Under the pieces are notes generated by a model. It ran no database searches and was not told the DNA's origin. It saw only the letters and a list, made by a program, of their open reading frames with translations. Made by a program: the position numbers and the translations under genes. Below are positions 34,940 to 43,719 of a DNA stretch of 64,000 nt, one piece after another. The DNA comes from Bdellovibrio bacteriovorus. GTDB taxonomy: Bacteria > Bdellovibrionota > Bdellovibrionia > Bdellovibrionales > Bdellovibrionaceae. The stretch lies in assembly GCF_001592745.1 (NCBI RefSeq), contig NZ_LUKD01000001.1:242489-306488 (forward strand), written 5' to 3'. Within the stretch, counting starts at the first letter, position 1, and each line of letters starts with the position of its first letter.

Positions 34940-35190
34940 AGAACTGACTCCCTTAAAAACGAACCGCATCCTAGCGCAAGGACTCTAGTTTAGGTACTTT
35001 CTGTGTGGTTTGCGCCTTGCGTAATTTGGTGCTTTTTGGGGTTGGGCAGTACGGCGTCTTTGAATGTTTCCTTAAACGGAAACAGTTCCTTTGCGGAAGT
35101 CGTTAAAATGGCTTTACCCCCGTGGGACTCGTGGCTGTTCGAAGTACTTAGGCTGTGTTTGGGTGCCCGCGCCTGGAAGTTGTTCAAAAT
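34940..35190 (+). ncRNA. Candidate structured RNA in the hutH-OMP gap, otherwise no gene
   Basis: About 250 bases without a convincing gene. Short frames exist on both strands, but none has a ribosome site or family resemblance. The plus strand is G-rich and can form hairpins such as TGTTTCC/GGAAACA around TTAAAC (35069-35088) and TTCC/GGAA just after it, and it ends at a strong terminator (35191-35223). That combination would suit a small RNA. It could equally be a leader of hutH on the minus strand. I compared it by eye with the c-di-GMP-I riboswitch consensus and with E. coli 6S RNA and found no match. Confidence 0.2.
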
Positions 35191-35223
35191 AAAAAAAGGA
35201 GTTGGTTGACCAACTCCTTTTTA
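35191..35223. terminator. Bidirectional intrinsic terminator
   Basis: Stem AAAAAGGAGTTGGT pairing with AACTCCTTTTT around a short loop. It ends the minus-strand outer-membrane gene at 35244 and any plus-strand transcript from the preceding gap. Confidence 0.9.
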
Positions 35224-35243
35224 GTTTTGCTTCTAGATTTTTA

Positions 35244-35771
35244 TTAGAACTCAAGAGGTAAAGAGACTGAAAGAACGTAAGAGTCGTTCTTTGCATCAGT
35301 TGCCAAATCATTACCATCAAGCTCTGTGAAAGTTTCATTTAAGTACTCAAGATTCAATGAAATGAATGGCAAGCCTGTGAATGCGACACCCACTTTGTAG
35401 TTAGAACCTTTAAGTTTACCAGAATCTTCAAGTTTGATTTCATTCAAGAAACCATATCCAACCCAAGCTCTCACTAAGATTGGGAAATCGATACCGACAA
35501 CACCATAAGCTGTACTTCTTTTTGCATCTTCATTCGCGCCAGCATCTGGTTTTGATTCCGCGCTGACTCCTAAAGTGTAATCAAGTCCCGCCCAGAACAT
35601 AATTGGCGTTTTGTAAGCCAAACGAAGCCCTAGTTGAGTACCATCCAATTTACCATCTGGATCTTTAGTTTTACCCATCTCATAGCCAAGATATGGCTCC
35701 ACTAAAAGATCGGCGTGCGACACGCTTGTAAAGCCTAGAATCAAAGCAAAGACTGCCATGAGCTTTTTCAT
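35244..35771 (-). CDS. Small outer-membrane beta-barrel protein
   Basis: 175 residues. A signal peptide (cleavage after SVSHA) is followed by strands with glycine and aromatic alternation: DLLVEPYLGYEMG, TQLGLRLAYK, AYGVVGIDFPILVRAWVGYGF. It ends SYVLSVSLPLEF with terminal Phe. This is the usual form of an eight-stranded OmpW/OmpX-like barrel, although the specific family is not recognised. It has its own terminator and stands alone. Confidence 0.7.
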   Translation of the reverse strand: MKKLMAVFALILGFTSVSHADLLVEPYLGYEMGKTKDPDGKLDGTQLGLRLAYKTPIMFWAGLDYTLGVSAESKPDAGANEDAKRSTAYGVVGIDFPILVRAWVGYGFLNEIKLEDSGKLKGSNYKVGVAFTGLPFISLNLEYLNETFTELDGNDLATDAKNDSYVLSVSLPLEF

Positions 35772-35915
35772 AAAATTCTCCTTTTGTAATCCAAAACACT
35801 TAGGATTCGTCTAAAATTTTGAAAGGACTCTTTACAGAGGTCAATGACACTTCCACTGCGTACACGACCTTCTAAGAGTTCTTCTGGTTGAAAAACCAGT
35901 CCAGGGGAAACGCTT

Positions 35916-36413
35916 ATGTTACGAACCTTCAAGGATGACAAAGAGTTCTATGCCTCCCTGCCCAAAAAGCGTATTGGCGCGGGCGTACTGCTTTTCTATA
36001 AGGGGGATTTGTTGATAGTGCAGCCAACTTATAATCCGGGATGGATTTTGCCTGGAGGCACTGTCGAAGGTGAAGAATCTCCCCTCGAAGGATTGCATCG
36101 CGAAGTCCGCGAAGAGCTGTCGATCGCCATTGATCCCCGCGATCTTATTTCTGTCGATTATATTTCAAACAAAGACGTCAAAGGCGAATACATCCAATTC
36201 CTTTTCACCGCCAAAGAGCTGACAGAGGTGCAAGCACAAAGCATTCGCTTAGACCCTTACGAGCTTCGCGATCATAAATTTGTCGATATTGAAAAAGCCC
36301 TGACTTTGCTGACACCTTCGGTAGCAAAGCGTGTGGGACATAGCTTGATTGCGATGGAAGAAAAGAAAGGCGCAGTTTATTTGGAAAACGGATCACCGTT
36401 TGTGAACTTATAA
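35916..36413 (+). CDS. NUDIX hydrolase
   Basis: 165 residues. The Nudix box is present and complete: GGTVEGEESPLEGLHREVREEL, counted as GX5EX7REX2EE, which binds the metal that activates hydrolysis of nucleoside diphosphate-X substrates. It has a RIGAGVLLFYKGDLLIVQP lead-in strand and a C-terminal helix region. Substrate unknown. AGGGGA precedes the ATG. It stands alone between an outer-membrane gene and rpe. Confidence 0.92.
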   Translation: MLRTFKDDKEFYASLPKKRIGAGVLLFYKGDLLIVQPTYNPGWILPGGTVEGEESPLEGLHREVREELSIAIDPRDLISVDYISNKDVKGEYIQFLFTAKELTEVQAQSIRLDPYELRDHKFVDIEKALTLLTPSVAKRVGHSLIAMEEKKGAVYLENGSPFVNL

Positions 36414-36489
36414 AATAACAGTTTACCCGCGCCATTTCTTCCGCCGCGATTTAGATTTATTTTTTTATTTTGATATTCCGAAGGAAGGT

Positions 36490-37125
36490 TTACTTTAAAG
36501 ATGCAATTGCCGTCTTATAGTCTTTACTAAAAACGTAACTACCTGCCACAAACACATCGGCTTCGTGGCAAAGCTTTGCGGTTTCTGCGTTGATGCCACC
36601 ATCGACTTCAATAAGACAATTCAATTTTTTTGCGTTGATTTCCTGGCGCAGCTTCGAAATTTTTTCGATTTGGTCGTGCATGAAAGACTGACCACCAAAA
36701 CCAGGTTCTACCGTCATCACTAATACAAGATCACACAATGGCAAAAGCGGAAGAACAGTCGCTAACGAAGTTTTGGGTCGCAAAGTGATGCCAGGTTTAG
36801 CACCCAATTCACGAATGCGGCGAAGAACCGCAACAGGATCTTTGGTAGCTTCCACGTGAATGGTTAAATAATCACTACCCGCCTTAATAAAATCTTCGAC
36901 GTAGCGCTCGGGCTCTTCGATCATCAAGTGAACATCCAGGGGAAGTGGAGACACTTTCTTCAAAGACTTAACAACCGGAATACCGATCGTGATATTGGGA
37001 ACAAAGCGCCCGTCCATCACATCCACGTGAATCCAGTCCGCCCCCGCTTCGGCAACGGCCTTGATTTCTTTTTCAAGATTCGCAAAATCCGCTGACAAAA
37101 TAGAGGGAGCGACCATCTTAGACAC
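36490..37125 (-). CDS. rpe: Ribulose-phosphate 3-epimerase
   Basis: Pentose-phosphate pathway TIM barrel interconverting ribulose- and xylulose-5-phosphate. 211 residues. Visible are APSILSADFANLEKEI, WIHVDVMDGRFVPNITIG, DVHLMIEEPERY, LVMTVEPGFGGQSF, and EVDGGINAETA with the metal-binding and catalytic residues. It is the last gene of the lptG-def-fmt-rpe run and overlaps the end of fmt by eight bases. Confidence 0.97.
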   Translation of the reverse strand: MSKMVAPSILSADFANLEKEIKAVAEAGADWIHVDVMDGRFVPNITIGIPVVKSLKKVSPLPLDVHLMIEEPERYVEDFIKAGSDYLTIHVEATKDPVAVLRRIRELGAKPGITLRPKTSLATVLPLLPLCDLVLVMTVEPGFGGQSFMHDQIEKISKLRQEINAKKLNCLIEVDGGINAETAKLCHEADVFVAGSYVFSKDYKTAIASLK

Positions 37126-38065
37126 CGAGCTTGTCTCCTACTTTAAGATCATGACCTTTTAAGAAGTCCGCCACCTTCATGCGATTGCGAGACTCTGGCT
37201 GAACTTCGTATATTTTTAAAATGCCATCACCTGTCGCCACCGACAAGTGATCTGCATTGACTGTCGTGATACTTCCTGGCTCTGCACTCACCGGTCCACT
37301 AACGGGAACCGCTTTATGCAGTTTCAATTTTTTACCTTGAAGCAAAGTGAAAACTCCCGGCCCGTAAACGAAACCACGAATTTTCCCGTCAATCGCTTTT
37401 GCAGAAAGATTCCAGTCCACCTGCGATTCATGCTTTTCAATTTTTTTAGCAATGGTGACTTGCGACTCATCTTGCGGCGTGGGCGCTAAGTTGCCACGCA
37501 CATAATCCATCAGCTCCACACGCAAAAGATCCGCACCCAACTCTGCAAGTTTATCGTGAAGTTCTAATGCATTCATTTCGGGAGTGATCTTCACGCGACG
37601 AATGCCGATGATGTCTCCAGCATCGAGCTTCTTCACCATCTTTTGTAGAGTCACGCCACTTTCAAGATCGCCCGCTTCAATCGCACGTTGAATGGGAGCC
37701 GCTCCCCGCCATCGCGGCAAAACAGATCCGTGAACATTCACGCAGCCAAAACGAAAAGAATCTAAAAAATTTTGTGTCAGAATTTGCCCGAAGGCGACGA
37801 CAACACCAACTTCTGCTCCCCAGCTAGCAATTTCTGCAACAGCAGCGGCGTCCGCTTTTAAGGATTCAGGAGAAATAACTTTTAAATTGTGGGCTTGAGC
37901 TAAAACCTTCACCGGACTTGGTGTCAGTTGCAATTTACGTCCTGCGGGACGATCAGGTTGAGTGACAACTCCGACGACCTCAAAGTGCTCATCTTTCAGA
38001 AGAGCTTGCAAAGAGGTCACGGCAAATTCAGGGGTTCCAAGAAAACAGACGCGGACCTTACTCAC
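37118..38065 (-). CDS. fmt: Methionyl-tRNA formyltransferase
   Basis: Adds formyl to initiator methionyl-tRNA. 315 residues. The N-terminal formyl-transferase fold shows FLGTPEFAVTSLQALL and the folate-site INVHGSVLPRWRGAAPIQRAI-like segment (here VNVHGSVLPRWRGAAP). The catalytic Asp region reads MVKKLDAGDI. A C-terminal oligonucleotide-binding domain follows. It overlaps def by four bases, the usual def-fmt pairing. Confidence 0.97.
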   Translation of the reverse strand: MSKVRVCFLGTPEFAVTSLQALLKDEHFEVVGVVTQPDRPAGRKLQLTPSPVKVLAQAHNLKVISPESLKADAAAVAEIASWGAEVGVVVAFGQILTQNFLDSFRFGCVNVHGSVLPRWRGAAPIQRAIEAGDLESGVTLQKMVKKLDAGDIIGIRRVKITPEMNALELHDKLAELGADLLRVELMDYVRGNLAPTPQDESQVTIAKKIEKHESQVDWNLSAKAIDGKIRGFVYGPGVFTLLQGKKLKLHKAVPVSGPVSAEPGSITTVNADHLSVATGDGILKIYEVQPESRNRMKVADFLKGHDLKVGDKLGV

Positions 38066-38694
38066 ACTTCCAACTTTTCTTTGCCTGGTCCTGCTCCAGC
38101 TTTCGCATCCGCTCCAGCACTGCCGGCGTCCGCCGCTTTATCTTTCACAGGGTAGCCGTACTTTTTGATTTGGTTTTTGATCTTATTGCCTTTAACGAAG
38201 CTCAAGTGATCGACGAAAAGAGTGCCCTCTAAGTGATCCAGCTCGTGCTGCATACAGATCGCAAGAAGACCATCAGTTTTTACGATGAACTCTTTGCCAT
38301 TCAAATCAAAAGCTTTCATTTCGATATAGTTATAGCGCTCCACAGTTTCGTAGTAACCAGGGATAGATAAGCAACCTTCGTCGAAAGTTGTTTTGCCTTC
38401 GCCTTTAACAATTTCGGGATTGATTAGAATCAACGGTTGAGGAACGGCTTTTTCAAGATCCGTCATGTCTTCGTACTTATAACGACGACCTTTATCATCT
38501 TTAGGGCGAGTGTCGATAACAACCATACGCACCAACTCACCCACTTGCGGAGCCGCAAGTCCGATGCCGTTCGCGTCGTACATAGTTTCGATCATATCCT
38601 CGGAAAGCTTTTTTAGCTCAGGACCAAACTCCGTGACAGGTTTAGAAACTTCACGCAATTTCGGATCTGGGAATGTGAGGATTTTCATGATCAT
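38062..38694 (-). CDS. def: Peptide deformylase
   Basis: Iron metallohydrolase removing the N-formyl group from new proteins. 210 residues. All three motifs are present: GIGLAAPQVG, EGCLSIPG, and QHELDHLEG with the metal-binding HExxH. The last 30 residues (DKAADAGSAGADAKAGAGPGKEKLEV) form an Ala/Gly/Lys tail beyond the normal enzyme length. GGAGG lies five bases before the first ATG, although the second ATG at 38688 is also possible. It lies between lptG and fmt in one operon. Confidence 0.96.
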   Translation of the reverse strand: MIMKILTFPDPKLREVSKPVTEFGPELKKLSEDMIETMYDANGIGLAAPQVGELVRMVVIDTRPKDDKGRRYKYEDMTDLEKAVPQPLILINPEIVKGEGKTTFDEGCLSIPGYYETVERYNYIEMKAFDLNGKEFIVKTDGLLAICMQHELDHLEGTLFVDHLSFVKGNKIKNQIKKYGYPVKDKAADAGSAGADAKAGAGPGKEKLEV

Positions 38695-38721
38695 AGGAAC
38701 CTCCGAGAGGCCCCCATTATA

Positions 38722-39801
38722 TCAGCGTTTCAGCCTTTTGAGAAGGACCAAGGCCACGACCGTCATGACAATGTTGGGCATCCATGAAGCCACATAAGGA
38801 GGCAAAGTCCCATGCTGCCCTAAAGTGATTCCCGACGAATAAAACACGTAATAGGCGAAAACCAGCCCTAAGCAGATCCCGACATTCAGCATTGTACCAC
38901 CCGAACGAGCTCGCCCGACGCTGAAAGGGATGCCTAAAAGACACATGACGAGGCCGGCAAAGGCAAAGCTGACCTTGGCGTGATAGTCGACCTCATAGGC
39001 CACTGTATCCAGGCCCGCGTTTTTGTTCTTTTCGATAAAGTGTTTTAGCTCTGCCTGCGACATCATATCGGCCGTCTGACCCGCGCTTTGCAGGTCTTTG
39101 GAGTCCTCGGCCATGACAATGTTTTTCTTTTTAAACTGTGTCGTTAAAGGAAAACTGGAGTTCTTGGTAAAGACCGTGACGGCACCGTTTTCAAGTAGCC
39201 ACTGCGAGCCCTGAATGATGACTTCGCGAGATGTGATCATCTGCACCAGATCCCAAGCATCGTTGAAGAAATACATCGTCAAGCCTTGGGCGCGGTCCCC
39301 TTTGGCGTTCAAAGTCTGAATGTTGAAGATCGAGTTCTTAGAGCGGTACCAGATCTTATCAGTTTTGATCGTCGAAAAACGATGCGGCTCTTTTTTCAGA
39401 TCATAATAAAGAATGTAGTTCTTTTCTTTCGTCGCTTTTGGAATCAGGCGATCCGAGGCGTAATAACCCAGAACAGAAATAAAGCTGACGCAGATAAGGA
39501 TCGGCGCGGAAATACGCAGAAGACTCATTCCACTCGCAAATAACGCGACGAGTTCATTCGCCTTATTCAAACTTGAAAGCGTCAAGATTGTGCCCAACAA
39601 ACAGGCAACCGGAAGAAGCTTCGAAATGATTTCAGGGAACGAATACAGATAGTAATTCAAGAGTGCCGAGGGAGCGACATTCTTATAATTCACCATCGTG
39701 GACATGGCGTCGACAGCGGTGAAGATCGTCAAAAACACTAAAAGACCACCCAGGAAATATCCCCAAAACAGCCATGTTGTGTATCTGTCGATTCTGTTCA
39801 C
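38722..39801 (-). CDS. lptG: LptF/LptG-family lipopolysaccharide export permease
   Basis: 359-residue inner-membrane protein of the YjgP/YjgQ family. N-terminal helices begin IDRYTTWLFWGYFLGGLLVFL, a KANELVALFASGMSLLRI segment forms the coupling region, a periplasmic jellyroll covers about residues 120-260, and three helices follow near the end (FAFAGLVMCLLGIPFSV). These permeases pull LPS from the inner membrane towards the periplasmic bridge. Choosing between LptF and LptG is tentative. It is first in the operon with def, fmt and rpe, and its start is only 35 bases from the divergent response-regulator gene. Confidence 0.85.
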   Translation of the reverse strand: MNRIDRYTTWLFWGYFLGGLLVFLTIFTAVDAMSTMVNYKNVAPSALLNYYLYSFPEIISKLLPVACLLGTILTLSSLNKANELVALFASGMSLLRISAPILICVSFISVLGYYASDRLIPKATKEKNYILYYDLKKEPHRFSTIKTDKIWYRSKNSIFNIQTLNAKGDRAQGLTMYFFNDAWDLVQMITSREVIIQGSQWLLENGAVTVFTKNSSFPLTTQFKKKNIVMAEDSKDLQSAGQTADMMSQAELKHFIEKNKNAGLDTVAYEVDYHAKVSFAFAGLVMCLLGIPFSVGRARSGGTMLNVGICLGLVFAYYVFYSSGITLGQHGTLPPYVASWMPNIVMTVVALVLLKRLKR

Positions 39802-39836
39802 TTGACTACTCCCGGTTTTCCTATTCTACTTTCCAT

Positions 39837-40937
39837 ATGGCTTTACGCGTCTTGCTTGCAGATGAGAGTTCCACAATCAAAAAAGTAATGCAACTGGCAT
39901 TGTCTGACTTCGGTGTCGAAGTGAAGGCCGTTCCCGTGGGACTTGATGTATTAGCCGTCACCAAAAGCTTCAAACCCGATATTGTATTTGCCGACGTACT
40001 TTTGACAAAGCGTTCAGGTTACGAAGTTTGTTCTGATCTTAAGAACGATTCTGAAACAGCTCACATCCCGGTTGTGTTGATGTGGAGCGGTTTCATGGAG
40101 ATCGACGAAGCCAAAGCCACTCAATGCCAAGCCGATCGTCGCTTGGAAAAGCCTTTTGATGCGGATCTTTTGCGCTCGATCGTCACTGATTTGGTGCAAA
40201 AGACCAAGTCCAATCCTATCAGCAATTTCTTGGCTTTTCCGGATATGCCTGAGTTTGAAGAAACGCCTTCATCCCCTCAAGAACAGCAGGTTGCGGAAGT
40301 TACGGCTTCAAAAAGCGGCAATATCTATGCAATTCCTGAAGCCGGTGAAAATGAGTTCGATCATATTCCTGAAATTGAAAATCCCGATGTGAATCCTTTG
40401 GAGTTGAACGACGAAGAATTTTCTTCGGTTCCATTGACGAATCCAAAAATGGCGGATGAGCATGACGAAGGTGGTTGGGCTCATCAAGATTTGACGAAAT
40501 TTAAAATCAATTTGCCTGAGACTGAAAATAACGATTTTGCCTCTAAGTTTGTCATCCCGCAGGATGACGAATTATCGCAAGCGCATATTGAAGTCGCTGG
40601 TGATTTTGAAGAAATCAGCTTTGAAAAGCCTGCGGCACAGACAAAGACGAAAATTCCTTTAGAGTCCGACTCTTTCATTAACAAAGTTGAAAAATCAGTG
40701 AAAGAGCAGATGATGGAAACATTGTCGAAAGGGCCACAAAAAGCGGCACCTTCTAATGCTCAGCCCAATTCTCAATCCAAAGTAGACTTAAACGGCAATA
40801 TGATGGAAAAGGTTATTCGTGAGGAAGCTCGCGAAGTGATTGAGTCTATTTGCTGGAAAGTTCTTCCTGAAATCGCGGAAAGAATCATCCGCGAAGAGAT
40901 CAATAAAATCCTCCGCGAAACAGAGAAATCTATTTAA
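39837..40937 (+). CDS. Response regulator with acidic linker and C-terminal helical tail
   Basis: 366 residues from the ATG at 39837. A longer frame from 39774 overlaps lptG and has no merit. The receiver domain (residues 1-120) has acidic Asp9/Glu10, phosphoacceptor Asp53, Ser84 and Lys105, so it looks functional. A linker of roughly 180 residues rich in Glu, Asp, Pro and Asn follows, probably disordered. The final 35 residues form a helix, REEAREVIESICWKVLPEIAERIIREEI, like the tail seen on some myxobacterial-type receiver proteins. No DNA-binding domain is present, so output is by protein contact. A weak terminator hairpin at 40936-40968 follows. Confidence 0.8.
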   Translation: MALRVLLADESSTIKKVMQLALSDFGVEVKAVPVGLDVLAVTKSFKPDIVFADVLLTKRSGYEVCSDLKNDSETAHIPVVLMWSGFMEIDEAKATQCQADRRLEKPFDADLLRSIVTDLVQKTKSNPISNFLAFPDMPEFEETPSSPQEQQVAEVTASKSGNIYAIPEAGENEFDHIPEIENPDVNPLELNDEEFSSVPLTNPKMADEHDEGGWAHQDLTKFKINLPETENNDFASKFVIPQDDELSQAHIEVAGDFEEISFEKPAAQTKTKIPLESDSFINKVEKSVKEQMMETLSKGPQKAAPSNAQPNSQSKVDLNGNMMEKVIREEAREVIESICWKVLPEIAERIIREEINKILRETEKSI

Positions 40938-40968
40938 GCATCAGCCTTTATAAAAGCCTGGTGCTTTT
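40936..40968 (+). terminator. Probable intrinsic terminator
   Basis: The arms AAGCATCAGCC and GCCTGGTGCTT pair with one G-U pair and one mismatch, followed by T4. It sits between the response-regulator stop and nadC. Confidence 0.55.
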
Positions 40969-40985
40969 GAAAGAGGTCGATTGCT

Positions 40986-41810
40986 ATGACATTGTTGGAG
41001 CTCATCCGCGCTGCCATCAAAGAAGACATGCCTCAAGGCGATGTCACTACCGAATCTTTAGCACTTAAACCACGCATGGGCCGTGCTCGCCTGAAAGCCA
41101 AGGAAGACATTGTTCTTTCTGGAGCCATGGCTTTTGAACAATCCATGCAAGCCTTAGAACCCAGCGCCCGCGTGAAGTGGCACTTTGAAGAAGGTGACGA
41201 GATTTTAAAAAATCAGATCATCTGCACTATCGAAGGCGACTTAGTACAAATTCTTAAAGCCGAGCGTGTAGCTTTGAATTTCTTGGGACATCTTTCTGGT
41301 ATTGCTACTCACACTCGTCGTTTCGTGAAACAAATTGCCGGAACTAAGACTAAAATCCTGGATACTCGAAAAACGACACCGGCTTTCCGTGAACTGGAAA
41401 AGCGCGCGGTCGTTCATGGGGGTGGTGTGAATCACCGCATGAATTTAAGTACTGCGATTCTTATCAAAGACAATCACATCTCTGTGATGGGTGGAATCAC
41501 AGCGGCGGTGAATCGCGTGCGTGAACACTCTCAGCTTCCCATCGAAGTGGAAGCTCGCACTTTGGAAGAAGTGAAAGAGGCTGTCGGTCTGAACGTTCAA
41601 CGCCTTCTCTTAGACAACATGGATAACGAGACTTTGAAAAAAGCTTTAACCATGATCCCTGCCGAAGTTGAAACGGAAGCTAGCGGAAACATGAATCTAG
41701 AGCGCGTTCGCTCTGTCGCTGAAATCGGTGTGAACTTTATTTCCGTCGGTGCTTTGACTCACTCTGCACCTTGCGCGGACGTGAGCCTTATCTTCCACTG
41801 GGAGGACTAA
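40986..41810 (+). CDS. nadC: Nicotinate-nucleotide pyrophosphorylase (carboxylating)
   Basis: De novo NAD synthesis, converting quinolinate and phosphoribosyl pyrophosphate to nicotinate mononucleotide. 274 residues. Landmarks are EDMPQGDVTTESL, ALNFLGHLSGIATHTRRFV, LDTRKTTPAFRELEKRAVVHGGGVNHRMNLS, LIKDNHI and IEVEART, ending with ISVGALTHSA. Its stop shares an A with the birA start (TAATG at 41808-41812). Confidence 0.97.
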   Translation: MTLLELIRAAIKEDMPQGDVTTESLALKPRMGRARLKAKEDIVLSGAMAFEQSMQALEPSARVKWHFEEGDEILKNQIICTIEGDLVQILKAERVALNFLGHLSGIATHTRRFVKQIAGTKTKILDTRKTTPAFRELEKRAVVHGGGVNHRMNLSTAILIKDNHISVMGGITAAVNRVREHSQLPIEVEARTLEEVKEAVGLNVQRLLLDNMDNETLKKALTMIPAEVETEASGNMNLERVRSVAEIGVNFISVGALTHSAPCADVSLIFHWED

Positions 41811-42559
41811 TGGATACTCCTTTAGCTGACATCCGTATTGGGCAAGTGACATCACAGTGGGCGGAAAGCAATCACTTGTATGTCTCTTACAAAACACAAC
41901 AAGACAGCACAAATTCTCTCGCTAAAGAAGAAGCCTTTGAAGAAAGTCTTTTGGAAGAGTCTTTGTGTCTTTACGTGACGGACCATCAAACTGCTGGACG
42001 TGGCCGCGGTAAAAACACGTGGCTGGATGCCCATCACGGAAGTGCGTTGCTAAGTTCGTGGTCTTTTCTTTTGGGAATCAAACCACAGCCGACGACTTCT
42101 TGCTTGGTGGGACTCGCCGTCTACCGCGCCTGTTCGACAACGTGGCCCTTTTTACCTTGGAACTTGAAAGCTCCGAATGACATTTACATCGGAGATAAAA
42201 AAGTGGCGGGCATTCTTTTAGAAAGCCTGGTTCAAGGAAGCGACGTGCGCTTAATTATCGGCCTGGGCTTTAATGTCACTGCTTCTCCTGAAGAGGTTGA
42301 AACCGCAACAAGCCTGATTGAATCTTTACCTCAGGGCGCTCCCCTATTGGGCCAAGACTACATGGCTTTTTTGGACCGTTTGTTGTTTGAATTAACAGAT
42401 GCGGTTTCTCACTGTGATGAAGCTTTAAGTCCGACAGATCAATTGTCCTTGTTGACGGCTTTGAATCAACATCCTTTGTTGAAAGAAAAGTACACCGGCA
42501 TGGAGGCTGATGGCAGCCTGCTTATTGGCGATAAAAAAATCAATTGGACGACTCTTTAG
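41810..42559 (+). CDS. birA: Biotin-[acetyl-CoA-carboxylase] ligase, short form
   Basis: Attaches biotin to the carboxyl carrier protein. 249 residues from the ATG at 41810. A frame from 41771 lies within nadC. The catalytic domain shows DSTNSLAKEEA, DHQTAGRGRGKNTW (biotinyl-AMP loop), LKAPNDIYIGDKKVAGILLE, and GLGFNV. There is no N-terminal helix-turn-helix, so it is a group I ligase without repressor function. It is coupled to nadC by the TAATG overlap. Confidence 0.93.
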   Translation: MDTPLADIRIGQVTSQWAESNHLYVSYKTQQDSTNSLAKEEAFEESLLEESLCLYVTDHQTAGRGRGKNTWLDAHHGSALLSSWSFLLGIKPQPTTSCLVGLAVYRACSTTWPFLPWNLKAPNDIYIGDKKVAGILLESLVQGSDVRLIIGLGFNVTASPEEVETATSLIESLPQGAPLLGQDYMAFLDRLLFELTDAVSHCDEALSPTDQLSLLTALNQHPLLKEKYTGMEADGSLLIGDKKINWTTL

Positions 42560-42568
42560 GAGGAAATC

Positions 42569-43117
42569 ATGGCTTTGACATTCACTCCGTTCCCCGATTT
42601 AGGAAATGCTTGTCCAGAGTTTAAGCTTCCGGCAACGGACGGGAAAACTTATTCCTTAAAAGATTTCCCGACGGGACATCCTTTGGTTGTGATGTTCATC
42701 TGCAATCACTGCCCCTATGTTCAAGCCATTGAAGACCGCCTGATTCAACTGGGTCAGGATTTGAAAAAACAAAACGTATCGGTTGTTGCTATTTGCTCTA
42801 ACGACGCGAAATCCCATCCTGAAGACTCTTTTGAGAATCTAAAAAAACGTGCGGAAGAAAAATCTTACCCGTTTGTTTATCTTTACGATGAGTCTCAAGA
42901 AGTCGCTCACAAGTTCGGCGCGGTCTGTACACCGGACTTCTTTGTATATGATAAAAATCACAAGCTTGCGTACCGCGGTCGCCTGGATGACTCTTGGAAA
43001 GATGCTAGCAAAGTGACAAAGCGCGAACTTTACGAAGCCGTGCAAACCTTAATAAAAGATCAAAAAGTTTCTGAAGAACAAACGGCCTCTATGGGCTGCT
43101 CAATCAAATGGATATAA
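42569..43117 (+). CDS. Thioredoxin-like redoxin (AhpC/TSA-type fold)
   Basis: 182 residues with no signal peptide, so cytosolic. The motif CNHCPYVQAIEDRL lies near residue 46 and corresponds to the active-site CxxC of this redoxin subfamily. PEFKLPATDGKTYSLKDF precedes it and CTPDFFVYDKNHKLAYRGRLDDSW follows. Members are usually annotated as thioredoxin family or thiol-disulfide redoxins of unknown substrate. A strong AGGAGG precedes the ATG. The next gene starts four bases after the stop. Confidence 0.88.
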   Translation: MALTFTPFPDLGNACPEFKLPATDGKTYSLKDFPTGHPLVVMFICNHCPYVQAIEDRLIQLGQDLKKQNVSVVAICSNDAKSHPEDSFENLKKRAEEKSYPFVYLYDESQEVAHKFGAVCTPDFFVYDKNHKLAYRGRLDDSWKDASKVTKRELYEAVQTLIKDQKVSEEQTASMGCSIKWI

Positions 43118-43121
43118 CAGC

Positions 43122-43658
43122 ATGAAGTATATTTTATTTTTCATTCTAGTCGCGATGGTTTCATTCGGTCTTTTCCTTTCCAACTATTTGGGAGCTTGGA
43201 AAGGCGTCGACATCTCTGAATCACAGCAAGGTCCTTTTAAAACCGTGTACCTTGAGCATGTAGGCCCCTATCACAAAGTAAATAAAGTGATCGAAAAAGT
43301 GGAAAAATTCATGGCTTCACAAGGCGCACCTTGTGGTCGCACTTTCGGTGAATACATGGATGATCCACAAACAACAGAGGAAGCACGCCTTCGCTCTAAA
43401 GTGGGTTGCATCGTTGCTGAAGTTCCAGCAAACCTACCTGAAGACTTCAAATCTGGCGAAATTCCAGCGCGCAAATACGTTGTGGCGGTCTTCACAGGTT
43501 CTCCCGGCATCGGCCCTATGAAAGTCTACCCTCGTGTGAACGACTACATGCTAAAACAAAACCTAAAACAAACTGAAGCCGTCGTTGAAATCTACGAGAT
43601 CCACTCGATCACTGAGAAAAACGCCATGACAACGACGTACCTATTCCCAGTCCAATAG
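43122..43658 (+). CDS. Membrane-anchored GyrI-like small-molecule-binding protein
   Basis: 178 residues. An N-terminal helix (ILFFILVAMVSFGLFLSNYL) anchors a domain of about 140 residues resembling the GyrI/AraC effector-binding fold: KTVYLEHVGPYHKVNKVIEKVEKF, a central region with cysteines, RKYVVAVFTGSPGIGPMKVYPRVNDYM and VEIYEIH. Such domains bind small hydrophobic or cationic ligands. Ligand unknown. It is probably expressed with the redoxin gene directly upstream. Confidence 0.7.
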   Translation: MKYILFFILVAMVSFGLFLSNYLGAWKGVDISESQQGPFKTVYLEHVGPYHKVNKVIEKVEKFMASQGAPCGRTFGEYMDDPQTTEEARLRSKVGCIVAEVPANLPEDFKSGEIPARKYVVAVFTGSPGIGPMKVYPRVNDYMLKQNLKQTEAVVEIYEIHSITEKNAMTTTYLFPVQ

Positions 43659-43679
43659 GTACCTGCTTCCCTTCGTGTT

Positions 43680-43716
43680 AAAAAAAAAGAGGAGCCATAA
43701 GCTCCTCTTTTTTTTT
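43680..43716. terminator. Perfect bidirectional intrinsic terminator
   Basis: A 15-base perfect stem (A8 plus GAGGAGC, pairing with GCTCCTC plus T8) around CATAA. It ends the plus-strand redoxin/GyrI-like pair. It is followed within four bases by a second, longer inverted repeat. Confidence 0.95.
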
Positions 43717-43719
43717 AAA

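Noticed and set aside
34940-35190. Cyclic-di-GMP riboswitch or 6S RNA in the hutH upstream gap
   Set aside because: A GCAAACC string is present, but the rest of the c-di-GMP-I consensus is missing, and no 6S-like long hairpin is evident.
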